64,000 bases of DNA from NCBI RefSeq assembly GCF_963676935.1, contig NZ_OY781470.1, forward strand, positions 434,001 through 498,000, written 5' to 3'. Made by a program: the position numbers and the translations under genes. This DNA comes from Halarcobacter sp. GTDB taxonomy: Bacteria > Campylobacterota > Campylobacteria > Campylobacterales > Arcobacteraceae. A model generated the notes under the pieces. It was not told the origin of the DNA. It did no database searches and saw nothing but the letters and a program-made list of their open reading frames with translations. Below, piece after piece: positions 18,372 to 28,047 of this stretch; positions within the stretch are counted from its first letter, which is position 1, and every line of letters starts with the position of its first letter.

Positions 18372-21300
18372 ATGAAAAAATCTCATTTGAGTCTAAGTGC
18401 TTGCGCAATATTGGCAGCATTTACATTTGTAGGTTGTGGTTCATCAGGTGATTCTGGTGCATACTTCGCTACATCAAATACAGGTGCTTTACAACTTAAT
18501 CCACTTCTTGCTAATGTTGAGTATACATGTGGTACACATTCAGGACTAACAGATAGTAATGGTGAATATAAATATTCAACAGGGGATACTTGTGCTTTTA
18601 CTATAGGTGGGGTAACTTTAAAAGGGACTCCTAATTCAAATTTAACAATTGAAGCTTTAGCTGAACAAAATGATGGAGTTGATGAAACAGCTTTAACATC
18701 ATATATTATTGCAGTTATGTCAGAAAAAACTGGTATTGATTATGATATAAATAATTTACCTGACAATTTTGAATTACCACAAAATGTTAGTGGTGATACA
18801 AATAATCCAGTAAATTTTAAATCTATTGAAAGTTTAATGGAAAGTATTAGTGATTCAGATATAAAAAATAGAGTAAATAAGATTAAATATAAAGTTTCTA
18901 ATAGATTTGCAAAAAGAGTATCTTTATCTTTTGAGGAAATAGCTGTTCCAACTACAGATGAAACTAAGCTTACTCAACAAGCTTCTAAAAAAGCTTTTGT
19001 AAATGGGAAAGAACAATCTATTGGATATTCTACATTAGTTAGTACAGGTTATAATGATAACAATGAAATATTAGGAAAATCTAAAGACTACTTAGATAAT
19101 GATATAAAATTTAGTGATGGTAGTAATTATATCTGTAATGGTACAAATGGTGGAGCTGGTTCAGGTATGGATTTTACTTCACTACATAATGTTGATGGTA
19201 AATTATATGTAATATCACAATTTGAATGTGCTTTAGGTTCATATTATATGTTAGAGGTTGAACAAGATGAAACAACAGGTGCTTTAAGTCCTAAAAAAAA
19301 TACCTTACAATTTATCTCACAAAAAGATGATTTTGGTGGTTGGGTACATTGTGCAGGACAAAGAACACCTTGGAATTCACATCTAAGTTCAGAAGAATAT
19401 GAACCTGATACTAGAGCAGTAGAAGCTAACATTGATTCTCAAACTGGTTTAGTTGGTGATAGCTATTATGATAGTGTTGCATCAAAATTCTGGGGAAATA
19501 CTTCACAAATGTCTTCATATTATTATGGATGGACACCTGAAATTAAAATCAAAAATGGACAAGCTGAATATTCTAAACATTATTCAATGGGTAGATTTTC
19601 TCATGAATTATCTTATGTAATGCCAGATAGTAAAACTGTATATATGAGTGATGATGGTACAAATGTAGGTTTCTTTATGTTTGTAGCAGATACTGCTGAG
19701 GATTTAACTTCAGGTACTTTATATGCAGCAAAATGGAATCAAACTTCAGCAAATGGTGCAGATGCAGGTGCTGCAGATTTGTCATGGATTAGTTTAGGTC
19801 ATGCAACTGACAGTCAGATTAAAGCAATCTTAGACCCTGATAATGATATTACAACAAATGATGCACCAAAATTTTCTGATATATTTAATGTTTCATCTCC
19901 TTCAAATGGAACTTGTTCTTCAAACTTTACTTTAATTAAAGCTAATGGTTCTACTGAAGAGTGTTTACAATTAAAAGAGGGTATGGAATTAGCAGCATCA
20001 AGATTAGAAACAAGAAGATATGCAGCGATGCTTGGAGCAACAACAGAATTTAGAAAAGAAGAGGGTATAACTTTTGATAAAAACTCTGGAAGACTTTATG
20101 TTTCAATGAGTGAAGTTAGAAAAGGTATGCTTGATAATGATAGTTCATATGACAGTTCATCAATTAATCATATTAGAGTAAAAGAGAATAAATGTGGTGC
20201 AGTTTATGCTTTAGATGTAGATGTTAATAGTGTAAAAGATACAAATAATACAGTAATAAACTCTTCATATGTTGTAAAAAATATGTACTCAATTCTTGAA
20301 GGTACTTATTTAGATGGTACCCCTTTAGCTTATGCTAGTGATTCAGCTTATGCAGGTAATAGATGTGATGTAAATGGTATCGCAAGTCCTGATAATGTTA
20401 CATTTTTAGAAGATTCAAATACCTTAATGATTGGAGAAGATACTTCACATCATAAAAACAATGTTGTGTGGGCTTATAATACAAAAACAAAAGAGTTAAC
20501 AAGAACTTTTACAACACCACTTGGTGCTGAAACAACTTCTCCTTTTTGGTATCCTGAACTTAAAAATGGATTTGGTTACTTAGGTGTAGTTACTCAACAC
20601 CCAAGTAAAGAATCAACTGATGGTGGAGAATCAGCATTTGGATATGTTGGACCATTTAAAAATCTAACAGAAAAAGTTGATACTACTGATGCATTAAGTT
20701 CAATTGAAAAAATTGCTACTTATTCAACTCAAACAGAAGCAGCAGCGGAAATTGTTGCATTTGATAAAGATTCAAATAAAGCATTTGTAACAAATGGAGC
20801 AACTAATGCAATTGATGTATTATCAGTTACATATAATAGTGAGACAAAAACCACTTCAATGGAAAAAGCATCTTCTATAGATTTATCAAGTTATGGAGCA
20901 GGTGTTCAAAGTGTTGCAGTAAGTAATGGAAAAATTGCAGTTGCAGTTGGAAGTGAAAGTAAAGCTACTGTAAAAGGTTCAGTTGTAGTTTTTGATATAG
21001 TTGGAACACACCTTAAAACAATTGAAGCTGGATATTTACCAGATATGGTTACTTTCAATGAGGATGGAACTAAAATTTTAGTTGCAAATGAAGGTGAACC
21101 AAATAGTACATATGAAAATGATCCTATAGGGTCTATTGGTATTATTGATGTTGCTGATAACTATGCATATACTGATATAACATTCTCAAATGTTACTATC
21201 CCTGATGAGGTGATTATTAAAGATTCAGCTGAAGCTGCACAAGATATAGAACCTGAATATATTACAGTATCTGGAAACAAAGCTTATGTAACATTACAAG

Positions 21301-22115
21301 AAAACAATGCAATAGCTATTGTTGATATTGAAAAGAAATCAATTGATTCAGTTGTATCTTTAGGGTTTAAAGATTATTCTTTAGAAAAAAATGCAATTGA
21401 TATTGAAGAAGAAGGTCAAGCATTATTAAAAACTTATGATTCATTATATGGTATGTATATGCCAGATTCAATCGCTTCTTATAAAATTGGTTCTAAAACT
21501 TATTTAGTAACTGCAAATGAGGGTGATGGTAGAGAATATGGAGATGAAAATGATGATACTTATTATACAAATGAGAAAAAAATCAAGAAATTAGATTTAG
21601 TAGATTCTTTAGTAAGTGTTTATGCTGATGAAAATGATTTAAAAGTTCATTCTGAATTAGGTAAAAATTCTGAAGGTAAATATGAAAAATTGTATGCATT
21701 TGGTGCTAGAAGTTTCTCAATTTGGAATCAAGAAGGTACTTTAGTTTTTGATAGTGCTAATGAATTATCAAAATTAACAAGTAAATTTATGCCTGAACTA
21801 TTTAATCAAGATGATGGTGAAATAGATGGAAGAAGTGGAAATAAAGGTGTTGAACCTGAAGCACTAGCAGTTGGAGAATTAAAAGATAGAACTTATGCTT
21901 TTGTTGGCTTAGAAAGACAAAATGCAATAGTTGTATATGATATTTCAACTCCAGAAAAAGCTAAGTTTGTTAAATATATTATCACTGAAAAGGATGGTGA
22001 CATCTCTCCTGAAGGTATGAAGTTTGTATCAAAAGAGAATAGTCCTACAGGAAGTGCATTACTATTTGTTTCTTATGAAATGAGTGGTTCTACTTCAATT
22101 TATGAAATTAAATAA
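18372..22115 (+). CDS. phoX: PhoX-type alkaline phosphatase fused to choice-of-anchor I domain
   Basis: This is a 1247-residue predicted lipoprotein (lipobox FVGC, Cys22). The first two-thirds resemble PhoX (DUF839), an Fe/Ca-dependent phosphomonoesterase: MGRFSHELSYVMPDSKTVY, ASRLETRRYAAMLGATTEFR, SPDNVTFLEDSNTLMIGEDT and AETTSPFW. The last third (from about 770) is a choice-of-anchor I/YVTN-like propeller with FDKDSNKAFVTNGATNAIDV, ILVANEGEPN and YLVTANEGDGREYGDE, a domain often found in secreted phosphatases and nucleases. It is about twice the length of classical PhoX. It would release phosphate from organic esters at the cell surface. A Pho box lies upstream, and a terminator hairpin separates it from the next gene. 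Confidence 0.85.
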   Translation: MKKSHLSLSACAILAAFTFVGCGSSGDSGAYFATSNTGALQLNPLLANVEYTCGTHSGLTDSNGEYKYSTGDTCAFTIGGVTLKGTPNSNLTIEALAEQNDGVDETALTSYIIAVMSEKTGIDYDINNLPDNFELPQNVSGDTNNPVNFKSIESLMESISDSDIKNRVNKIKYKVSNRFAKRVSLSFEEIAVPTTDETKLTQQASKKAFVNGKEQSIGYSTLVSTGYNDNNEILGKSKDYLDNDIKFSDGSNYICNGTNGGAGSGMDFTSLHNVDGKLYVISQFECALGSYYMLEVEQDETTGALSPKKNTLQFISQKDDFGGWVHCAGQRTPWNSHLSSEEYEPDTRAVEANIDSQTGLVGDSYYDSVASKFWGNTSQMSSYYYGWTPEIKIKNGQAEYSKHYSMGRFSHELSYVMPDSKTVYMSDDGTNVGFFMFVADTAEDLTSGTLYAAKWNQTSANGADAGAADLSWISLGHATDSQIKAILDPDNDITTNDAPKFSDIFNVSSPSNGTCSSNFTLIKANGSTEECLQLKEGMELAASRLETRRYAAMLGATTEFRKEEGITFDKNSGRLYVSMSEVRKGMLDNDSSYDSSSINHIRVKENKCGAVYALDVDVNSVKDTNNTVINSSYVVKNMYSILEGTYLDGTPLAYASDSAYAGNRCDVNGIASPDNVTFLEDSNTLMIGEDTSHHKNNVVWAYNTKTKELTRTFTTPLGAETTSPFWYPELKNGFGYLGVVTQHPSKESTDGGESAFGYVGPFKNLTEKVDTTDALSSIEKIATYSTQTEAAAEIVAFDKDSNKAFVTNGATNAIDVLSVTYNSETKTTSMEKASSIDLSSYGAGVQSVAVSNGKIAVAVGSESKATVKGSVVVFDIVGTHLKTIEAGYLPDMVTFNEDGTKILVANEGEPNSTYENDPIGSIGIIDVADNYAYTDITFSNVTIPDEVIIKDSAEAAQDIEPEYITVSGNKAYVTLQENNAIAIVDIEKKSIDSVVSLGFKDYSLEKNAIDIEEEGQALLKTYDSLYGMYMPDSIASYKIGSKTYLVTANEGDGREYGDENDDTYYTNEKKIKKLDLVDSLVSVYADENDLKVHSELGKNSEGKYEKLYAFGARSFSIWNQEGTLVFDSANELSKLTSKFMPELFNQDDGEIDGRSGNKGVEPEALAVGELKDRTYAFVGLERQNAIVVYDISTPEKAKFVKYIITEKDGDISPEGMKFVSKENSPTGSALLFVSYEMSGSTSIYEIK

Positions 22116-22120
22116 CTTAT

Positions 22121-22145
22121 AAAAGAGGGGTTCCCCTCTTTTATA
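22121..22145 (+). terminator. Hairpin after phoX
   Basis: The palindrome AAAAGAGGGG (22121-22130) is followed by TT and CCCCTCTTTT (22133-22142), then a T-rich run. It is a strong stem, close behind phoX. The next gene, at 22183, has no Pho box of its own in the 67-bp gap, so it may be reached by read-through. Confidence 0.75.
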
Positions 22146-22182
22146 TATAAAAAGTTTTTTTAAATATTTTAAGGAGAAGAAA

Positions 22183-24486
22183 ATGTTTAGAAAAATTTTA
22201 TTAAGTAGTTTAACTGCTTTTGCCATAATAGGTTGTGGTGGGGGAGGTGGTTCAGGAGGATTTATCTCTTCTAACTCAGAGCAATCAACCCTAGTAACAG
22301 TAGAAAGAGGTTCTGTTTTAAATGGAATAGTTACAGATAGTTTGGGACAAAAAGCTATTTGGAATAAAGGAACAAACACTTATACTTTTGAAAAGGCAAT
22401 TACCTATCCAATAAAAGTAACAGGTGGTTTTGTAGATATAGATAATGATGGTATAAAAAATAATTCTGATTTTGATTTAGATATTGAACTTAAGTCTTCA
22501 AATGGGAAAAATATAACTTTGTTAACTACTGTAGTTTTTGATGAAGATGAAAACATAGAAAAAAGTAATAAAGAGTATTTCATCAATGAGTTTTTATTAG
22601 ATGAAGATGATATATTAAAACTACCATCTTCAAAAAAAAGACTTGCTTTGTTATCAAATATAATCTACAAAAATTTAGAACTTAATTCTACATTGAATTT
22701 AGATAATATTATGACTTTGATTAGTTCAGGTAAACTTGATATTAAAACTGAATATGAGAATACTAATTTAAATGATTATTCAAATCTTTCACCATCAGAA
22801 TTTTTAGAAGAGAATGAGAAAAAGATGATAAAAGATATTGAAAAAATAAAAGCATCTAAATCTAATTTACCAAACTATTCAGGAGATGATATAACTTCAA
22901 CTACAATAATCAATAAACAATCAGCATATATCTCACCTCAATGTTATACAAAAACAGAAGATGCAGCTGGTAAAATATATAATCCCTGTTTTTCATGTCA
23001 TATAAATTCCCAAGAGCCAAACTATATAGATGATTGGGATTTACAAGAAAGTTATGCTTTTAATGCAAATAGTTATCAAAACCCTTTTACAAATAGTTTT
23101 AAAGATAGGACAAGCTTGGTTGATGCTATAAGTGATGAAGATATTTTAGAATATATCAATGTAGATAATTATAAAAATAATCAAGGAGATATAATTTTAG
23201 CTTCAAAACTAAAATATGATTTACCTTCAAAGTGGGATTTTTCTCAAGATGGGATAAAAGATGGCGTTTGGAGTGGGTATGTACCAGATTGTTTTTTTAA
23301 TTTTGATTCTGAAGGATTTGATTTAGATAATAATGGAAGTTATACAGGATGGAGAGCTTTTGCTTATTCACCATTTCTAGGTACATTTTGGCCAACTAAT
23401 GGTAGTACAGATGATGTATTGATTAGACTACCTAAATTTATGAGAGAAGATAGTAATGGAAACTTTTCAAAAGAGGTTTATAAAATAAATCTTGCAATTG
23501 TAGAATCAATGATAAAAAAAGATGATGTTGCTTTAGACTTTCAGGTTGATGAATCTAAATATGAAGTAGACTTAAATCATAATGGTATTTTTGATTCAAC
23601 ATCTGTAATAATTTATAAATGGGATACCTCTAATATAGTAAAAAAAGATTATTATGTGGGACTTGCTAAAGATAAATTAGAGGCAAAGGAATTGCATATT
23701 GCTCCTGGTTTATATCCAAAGGGAACAGAATTTTTACATTCAGTTAGATATATAGGGATAAATGATGATAAGAGTGGAATAAAACTTGCTAAAAGGATGA
23801 AAGAATTAAGATATGGTAAAAAAACATCTTGGAATACTTATTCTCAACTTTATAATGCTGCATTATCTGAGATAAAAGAGAAGCATGATTTTCCAGATAG
23901 ATTAAAAACAATAAATGGAAATATTGAAGCAGGACTTCAAACTGGTTTAGGGTGGAGATATCAAGGGTTTATTGAAGATATAAATGGAAATCTAAGACCA
24001 CAAAGTTATGAAGAGACTCTTTCATGTATTGGATGCCACTCTGGAATAGGAGCAATAACAGATACAACATTTGCCTTTCCAAGAAAAGATAATAGTTATA
24101 AAAATGGTTGGTATCATTGGTCACAAAAAGATTTAGTTGGATTAAAAGATAGAATACTTTCTAATGGAAAAGGTGAATATGCTTTTTATTTAGAACAAAA
24201 TAAAGCGGGTGATGAGTTTAGAGGAAATCAAGAGATAAAGGACAAATTTTTTGATTCAAATGGAGATTTAATTCAAAGTGAAGTTGATAAAATAAAAGAT
24301 GATATAAGTTACCTTATTTATCCTAGTGTTCAAAGGGCGATTATGCTTAATAAAGCTTATAAGGTTATTGTGGATGAACAAAGTTATATATATGGAAAAG
24401 ATGCCCATATTGAACCTTTAAATGATACAGTATTTGATGAAGTAATAATAGATAAATCAACAGGTATAAGTGCTATAAAATATTAA
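22183..24486 (+). CDS. Di-heme lipoprotein, paralogue of the 14916 protein
   Basis: The 767-residue protein begins with a lipoprotein signal (AIIGCGGGGGSGG, lipobox Cys18). It has an extra N-terminal domain of about 210 residues, with an acidic loop DIDNDGIKNNSDFD that resembles a thrombospondin-type-3 or EF-hand calcium site. The rest aligns with the 582-residue protein at 14916: heme motifs CFSCH (269-273) and CIGCH (615-619), FLGTFWPTNGSTDDVLIRLP, HIAPGLYPKGTEF, KHDFPDR, VIVDEQSYIYGKD. It is probably surface-anchored, as its neighbour PhoX is. Function is unknown; an oxidoreductase or electron carrier is plausible. A ribosome site (TAAGGAGAAGAAA) precedes the ATG. Confidence 0.75.
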   Translation: MFRKILLSSLTAFAIIGCGGGGGSGGFISSNSEQSTLVTVERGSVLNGIVTDSLGQKAIWNKGTNTYTFEKAITYPIKVTGGFVDIDNDGIKNNSDFDLDIELKSSNGKNITLLTTVVFDEDENIEKSNKEYFINEFLLDEDDILKLPSSKKRLALLSNIIYKNLELNSTLNLDNIMTLISSGKLDIKTEYENTNLNDYSNLSPSEFLEENEKKMIKDIEKIKASKSNLPNYSGDDITSTTIINKQSAYISPQCYTKTEDAAGKIYNPCFSCHINSQEPNYIDDWDLQESYAFNANSYQNPFTNSFKDRTSLVDAISDEDILEYINVDNYKNNQGDIILASKLKYDLPSKWDFSQDGIKDGVWSGYVPDCFFNFDSEGFDLDNNGSYTGWRAFAYSPFLGTFWPTNGSTDDVLIRLPKFMREDSNGNFSKEVYKINLAIVESMIKKDDVALDFQVDESKYEVDLNHNGIFDSTSVIIYKWDTSNIVKKDYYVGLAKDKLEAKELHIAPGLYPKGTEFLHSVRYIGINDDKSGIKLAKRMKELRYGKKTSWNTYSQLYNAALSEIKEKHDFPDRLKTINGNIEAGLQTGLGWRYQGFIEDINGNLRPQSYEETLSCIGCHSGIGAITDTTFAFPRKDNSYKNGWYHWSQKDLVGLKDRILSNGKGEYAFYLEQNKAGDEFRGNQEIKDKFFDSNGDLIQSEVDKIKDDISYLIYPSVQRAIMLNKAYKVIVDEQSYIYGKDAHIEPLNDTVFDEVIIDKSTGISAIKY

Positions 24487-24499
24487 CTTATAATACTTT

Positions 24500-24533
24500 T
24501 TGTTATTGTTCTGTAATCCTTCATTATTATAAT
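24500..24533 (+). promoter_or_regulatory. Predicted Pho box and -10 for the glycerophosphodiesterase
   Basis: The direct repeat is TTGTTAT (24500-24506), four bases, CTGTAAT (24511-24517). TATAAT lies at 24528-24533, exactly ten bases after the box and 32 bases before the ATG. It is the fourth instance of this layout. Confidence 0.75.
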
Positions 24534-24564
24534 GACTTCAATCTTAGATAATGAAGGATGAAAA

Positions 24565-25788
24565 ATGGTAAAACTTTTAAAAGTTACTTTTGGTTTAGTT
24601 TTGGCTTTTATCTCTTTTGCAAATGCACAAGAGAATATTCAATTAGGAGTAAGACCATATTATTTAGTAAATGATATGGATGAAAGCAGTTTAAAAAAAG
24701 AGCTTCAATCATGTGTTGATAAAACTCCCTCACGAACATTTTTTTCAATTGGTCACAGAGGTGCACCACTTCAATTCCCTGAACACACAAGAGAATCATA
24801 TGTAGCCGCAGCAAAAATGGGAGCTGGAATTATTGAGTGTGATGTGGCTTTTACAAAAGATAAAGAGTTGGTTTGTAGACACTCTCAATGTGATTTACAC
24901 ACAACAACAAATATTTTAGCTACACCTTTAGCTTCAAAATGTACAAAAGAGTTTACTCCTGCTGTTTATGATAAAAATGGAAAGTTAATAAAAGAAGCAA
25001 GTGCAATGTGTTGTACCTCAGATATTACTTTAGCTGAGTTTAAATCATTAAAAGGGAAAATGGATGCATCAAATAAAACTGCTACAACTTTAGAAGAGTA
25101 TATGGATGCAACTGCTTCTTTTAGAACAGATTTATATAGTCAAAATGGAACATTAGTAAGCCATAAAGAGAGTATTGAATTATTTAAACAATTAGGTGTA
25201 AAAATGACACCAGAGTTAAAAACTCCAAGTGTAAAAATGCCTTTTAATAAAGATTACACACAAGAAGATTATGCACAACAAATGATAAATGAATATAAAC
25301 AAGCAGGTGTAAAACCAAGTGATGTTTTTGTCCAATCTTTTAATATTAAGGATATTAAATACTGGATAAAAAATGAACCAAAATTTGGATTACAAGCAGT
25401 ATATTTAGATGATGATGTTTATAACGAAAAAGATGGGATGCAAAAGCAGATTGCAAAGATGAAAGAGTTTTCAAAAATGGGTATAAAGTATATTGCACCA
25501 CCTTTACAAATCTTAGTTACACTTGATAAAAATAAAAAAATAGTTCCATCAAAGTATGCCTTAGAGGCTCAAAAACAAAATATAGGAATTATAACTTGGA
25601 GTATAGAAAGATCAGGACCACTTAAAAACGGTGGAGGTTGGTATTATTCTTCAATCAAAGATGCAATTAATAATGATGGAGATATGTATGAATTGATTGA
25701 TGTTTTAGCTCAAAAAGTAAAAGTAAAAGCTATTTTCTCCGATTGGCCTGCAACTATTACTTACTATGCCAATTGTAAAGGTCTTTAA
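24565..25788 (+). CDS. glpQ: Secreted glycerophosphodiester phosphodiesterase
   Basis: This 407-residue protein has a signal peptide (residues 1-21, ending FANA-QE) and the GDPD fold. The catalytic and metal-site motifs are HRGA (H64, R65), PEHT, ECD (E91, D93) and RHS (H106). It would hydrolyse glycerophosphodiesters from phospholipid head groups to glycerol-3-phosphate in the periplasm, a phosphate-scavenging reaction. An insertion with several cysteines (SKC, MCC) follows the active-site region. It has its own predicted Pho box and is closed by a strong hairpin at 25818. Confidence 0.9.
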   Translation: MVKLLKVTFGLVLAFISFANAQENIQLGVRPYYLVNDMDESSLKKELQSCVDKTPSRTFFSIGHRGAPLQFPEHTRESYVAAAKMGAGIIECDVAFTKDKELVCRHSQCDLHTTTNILATPLASKCTKEFTPAVYDKNGKLIKEASAMCCTSDITLAEFKSLKGKMDASNKTATTLEEYMDATASFRTDLYSQNGTLVSHKESIELFKQLGVKMTPELKTPSVKMPFNKDYTQEDYAQQMINEYKQAGVKPSDVFVQSFNIKDIKYWIKNEPKFGLQAVYLDDDVYNEKDGMQKQIAKMKEFSKMGIKYIAPPLQILVTLDKNKKIVPSKYALEAQKQNIGIITWSIERSGPLKNGGGWYYSSIKDAINNDGDMYELIDVLAQKVKVKAIFSDWPATITYYANCKGL

Positions 25789-25817
25789 AAAGCATTTAAA
25801 TATAAATGTAAATAATC

Positions 25818-25851
25818 ATGTATAAAAAAGATATTTCTCTTTTTTATACAT
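25818..25851. terminator. Long hairpin terminator after glpQ
   Basis: This is a perfect 14-bp stem: ATGTATAAAAAAGA (25818-25831), loop TATTTC, and its complement at 25838-25851. The stem itself carries A- and T-runs, so it could act on either strand. Confidence 0.7.
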
Positions 25852-25956
25852 AACTGCAAATTTAATCACTATTCTCTTATCTATAATCTAAAATTATGAA
25901 AATATTATAAATAATAGTTATATTAAGAATAGATTTAACTAATCTATATTATTATA

Positions 25957-25973
25957 ATGATAATAATAATCAT
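25957..25973 (+). promoter_or_regulatory. Fur-box-like operator upstream of the TonB receptor
   Basis: The 17-bp near-palindrome ATGATAATAATAATCAT lies within an AT-rich palindromic region, 13 bases before the ATG at 25987. It resembles the 7-1-7 Fur consensus (TGATAAT-N-ATTATCA). Iron or another metal repressor is the likely reader. Confidence 0.55.
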
Positions 25974-25986
25974 AATAGGAGAAGCG

Positions 25987-28038
25987 ATGGATTTAAGAAA
26001 GTTTGTTTTTTTATCTCTTAGTAGTTCTATCTTTTTATACTCCCAAGATGTAAATAGATTAGATGAGTTAATAATTACAGCTACTAAGACTGAAAATAGT
26101 TTAAAAAGTTTAACTTCAACGGTACAGATTGTTGAAGATATAGATATAGAAAATAGTGGAGCTTCAAATATATCAGAAATTTTGTCTTCAACTGCTGGAA
26201 TATATTTGTCCCCCTCTGGAAATAGATTTAGTATAAGAGGGATGAATCATTCAGACACTCTTATCCTTATAGATGGAAAGCGGGTTAATGGAGAGTTTTC
26301 TAAAATATTTGAACTTGAAAGAATCCCTGCAGATATGGTTAAAAGAATAGAGATTCTAAAAGGTAATTCAAGCTTATTATATGGAAGCGATGCAATGGGA
26401 GGTGTAGTTAATATTATAACAAAAAAATCTTCTAAAGATTTATCTGGAAGTATTCAATTTCTAGCTTCCCAACAGAAAAAAGCTACAGATTTTTTTGTAT
26501 CAAATAAGATAGGAGATACATCTTTTACTTTTTATTCAAATTACTTAGATAGAAGAGGGTATTCTGAAAGAAAATTGGCAAATATTAAGTTGATGCATTC
26601 AGGTAGTGCAAAATCTCCGTCAGATAAAACTTTACCAAAATCTGGTGCATACAAGGCTATGTCTAATAGTTTAAGTGATAATTATATTATTGACAATGAT
26701 TATTTATCTGATTTAGAACTTAAAAATATAGGTGGTAGCGTATCTTATGATTTTAATGATGATATAAAACTATCTTTTGACTTCTCTCATCTAGATGAAA
26801 CAAAAGAGAATAGTTATGTTAGTGATAGTTATCCATCAGCTTATTTAACTCCTAAAAATACATATATAATGGCAAGAAATATCCCTGCTAAACAATATAA
26901 TGATAATGAAAGATTAAATTTAGCAGCATCTTTAGATTACAATATTTCAAATCAGATGAATTTAAAATATAATATCGCTTATTCAAAATATGAAAAGGAT
27001 AGAAAAACTTATACCCCTTTGTATAAAGGACTTGGTTACACCTCAATAGGAAGTTCTGCTTTTAGTGTAAATCAATCTGTTTTAAAATATTTAAATAATG
27101 ATATTTTATTTACCCATACTCTAAATAAATATAATAGGTATATTCTTGGAGCAGAACATAGAATTAACGATACTGATTCAACTGCTTTTAATGTAAACAA
27201 TAGAACATATACTTCATATTTTGCACAGCATGAGTATACTGTTTTAGAAGATTTAAAATTTATATATGGTGCAAGATATGATAAAACATCTATAGATGAA
27301 AATGAAATATCTTTAAGTTTTGGAACTATATATAAAATAAATGATAATTTATCTATTCGTGGGAATTATTCAGAAGGATTTAGAAGTCCTGATGATAGAG
27401 AGTTGTATGTTGACCAAACAACACCAACTGGAAAAAGAAAATTGGGTGCATCAGTAGTTGAAACCACATATAAAAAACTTTCAAATGAATTAAAATCAGA
27501 AAAAAGTAAAACATTTGAGTTAGGACTTATTGGGAATTATGATATTTTCGATTTTGAACTTACAGCTTATAAAACAGATGTTGATGACAGAATATCGGAA
27601 GTTTCTTATGGAAACTATAGTACCTTTGAAAATATTAGTGATAGTGAAATAAAAGGTTTCGAATCTTCAATCTCTTTTTCATTAATAGAAAAGTTTTTTG
27701 TAAAACTAAATTTCACTTATACTGATGGAAATAATGAAACAGAAAATATAAATCTAATTGAAATTCCAGAAAAAACTGCAGACTTTGTATTAAGTTATTA
27801 TCCAACTGAAAATATAGAATTGAAATCCATAACAAAATATGTTGGTTCCCAATATAGTGATGAGTATGAAAAGTTAGGTGGCTACACAATAACAAATCTT
27901 AAAGCAAATATAACAGACATAGTTGAAAATACAGATTTTTTTGTAGGTGTAGATAATATTTTTAATAAACAAATGGATGAATACTTAGGATATATACCCC
28001 AATCAAGTATTTATGCTGGTATAAAATATAGATTTTAG
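25987..28038 (+). CDS. TonB-dependent outer-membrane receptor
   Basis: The protein has 683 residues from this ATG, which I prefer to an upstream ATA/ATC-rich extension because AGGAGA lies just before it and the signal peptide (MDLRKFVFLSLSSSIFLYSQ) starts there. A TonB box (DELIITATKTENSL) leads into the plug domain (ISEILSSTAGIYL, SIRGMN, LIDGKRVNGE, LLYGSDAMGGVVNIITKK). A 22-strand-type barrel follows, ending YAGIKYRF with the terminal Phe. It would import a metal chelate or similar ligand with TonB energy. The overlapping operator suggests Fur control. The substrate cannot be assigned. Confidence 0.9.
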   Translation: MDLRKFVFLSLSSSIFLYSQDVNRLDELIITATKTENSLKSLTSTVQIVEDIDIENSGASNISEILSSTAGIYLSPSGNRFSIRGMNHSDTLILIDGKRVNGEFSKIFELERIPADMVKRIEILKGNSSLLYGSDAMGGVVNIITKKSSKDLSGSIQFLASQQKKATDFFVSNKIGDTSFTFYSNYLDRRGYSERKLANIKLMHSGSAKSPSDKTLPKSGAYKAMSNSLSDNYIIDNDYLSDLELKNIGGSVSYDFNDDIKLSFDFSHLDETKENSYVSDSYPSAYLTPKNTYIMARNIPAKQYNDNERLNLAASLDYNISNQMNLKYNIAYSKYEKDRKTYTPLYKGLGYTSIGSSAFSVNQSVLKYLNNDILFTHTLNKYNRYILGAEHRINDTDSTAFNVNNRTYTSYFAQHEYTVLEDLKFIYGARYDKTSIDENEISLSFGTIYKINDNLSIRGNYSEGFRSPDDRELYVDQTTPTGKRKLGASVVETTYKKLSNELKSEKSKTFELGLIGNYDIFDFELTAYKTDVDDRISEVSYGNYSTFENISDSEIKGFESSISFSLIEKFFVKLNFTYTDGNNETENINLIEIPEKTADFVLSYYPTENIELKSITKYVGSQYSDEYEKLGGYTITNLKANITDIVENTDFFVGVDNIFNKQMDEYLGYIPQSSIYAGIKYRF

Positions 28039-28047
28039 GAGAAAAAA

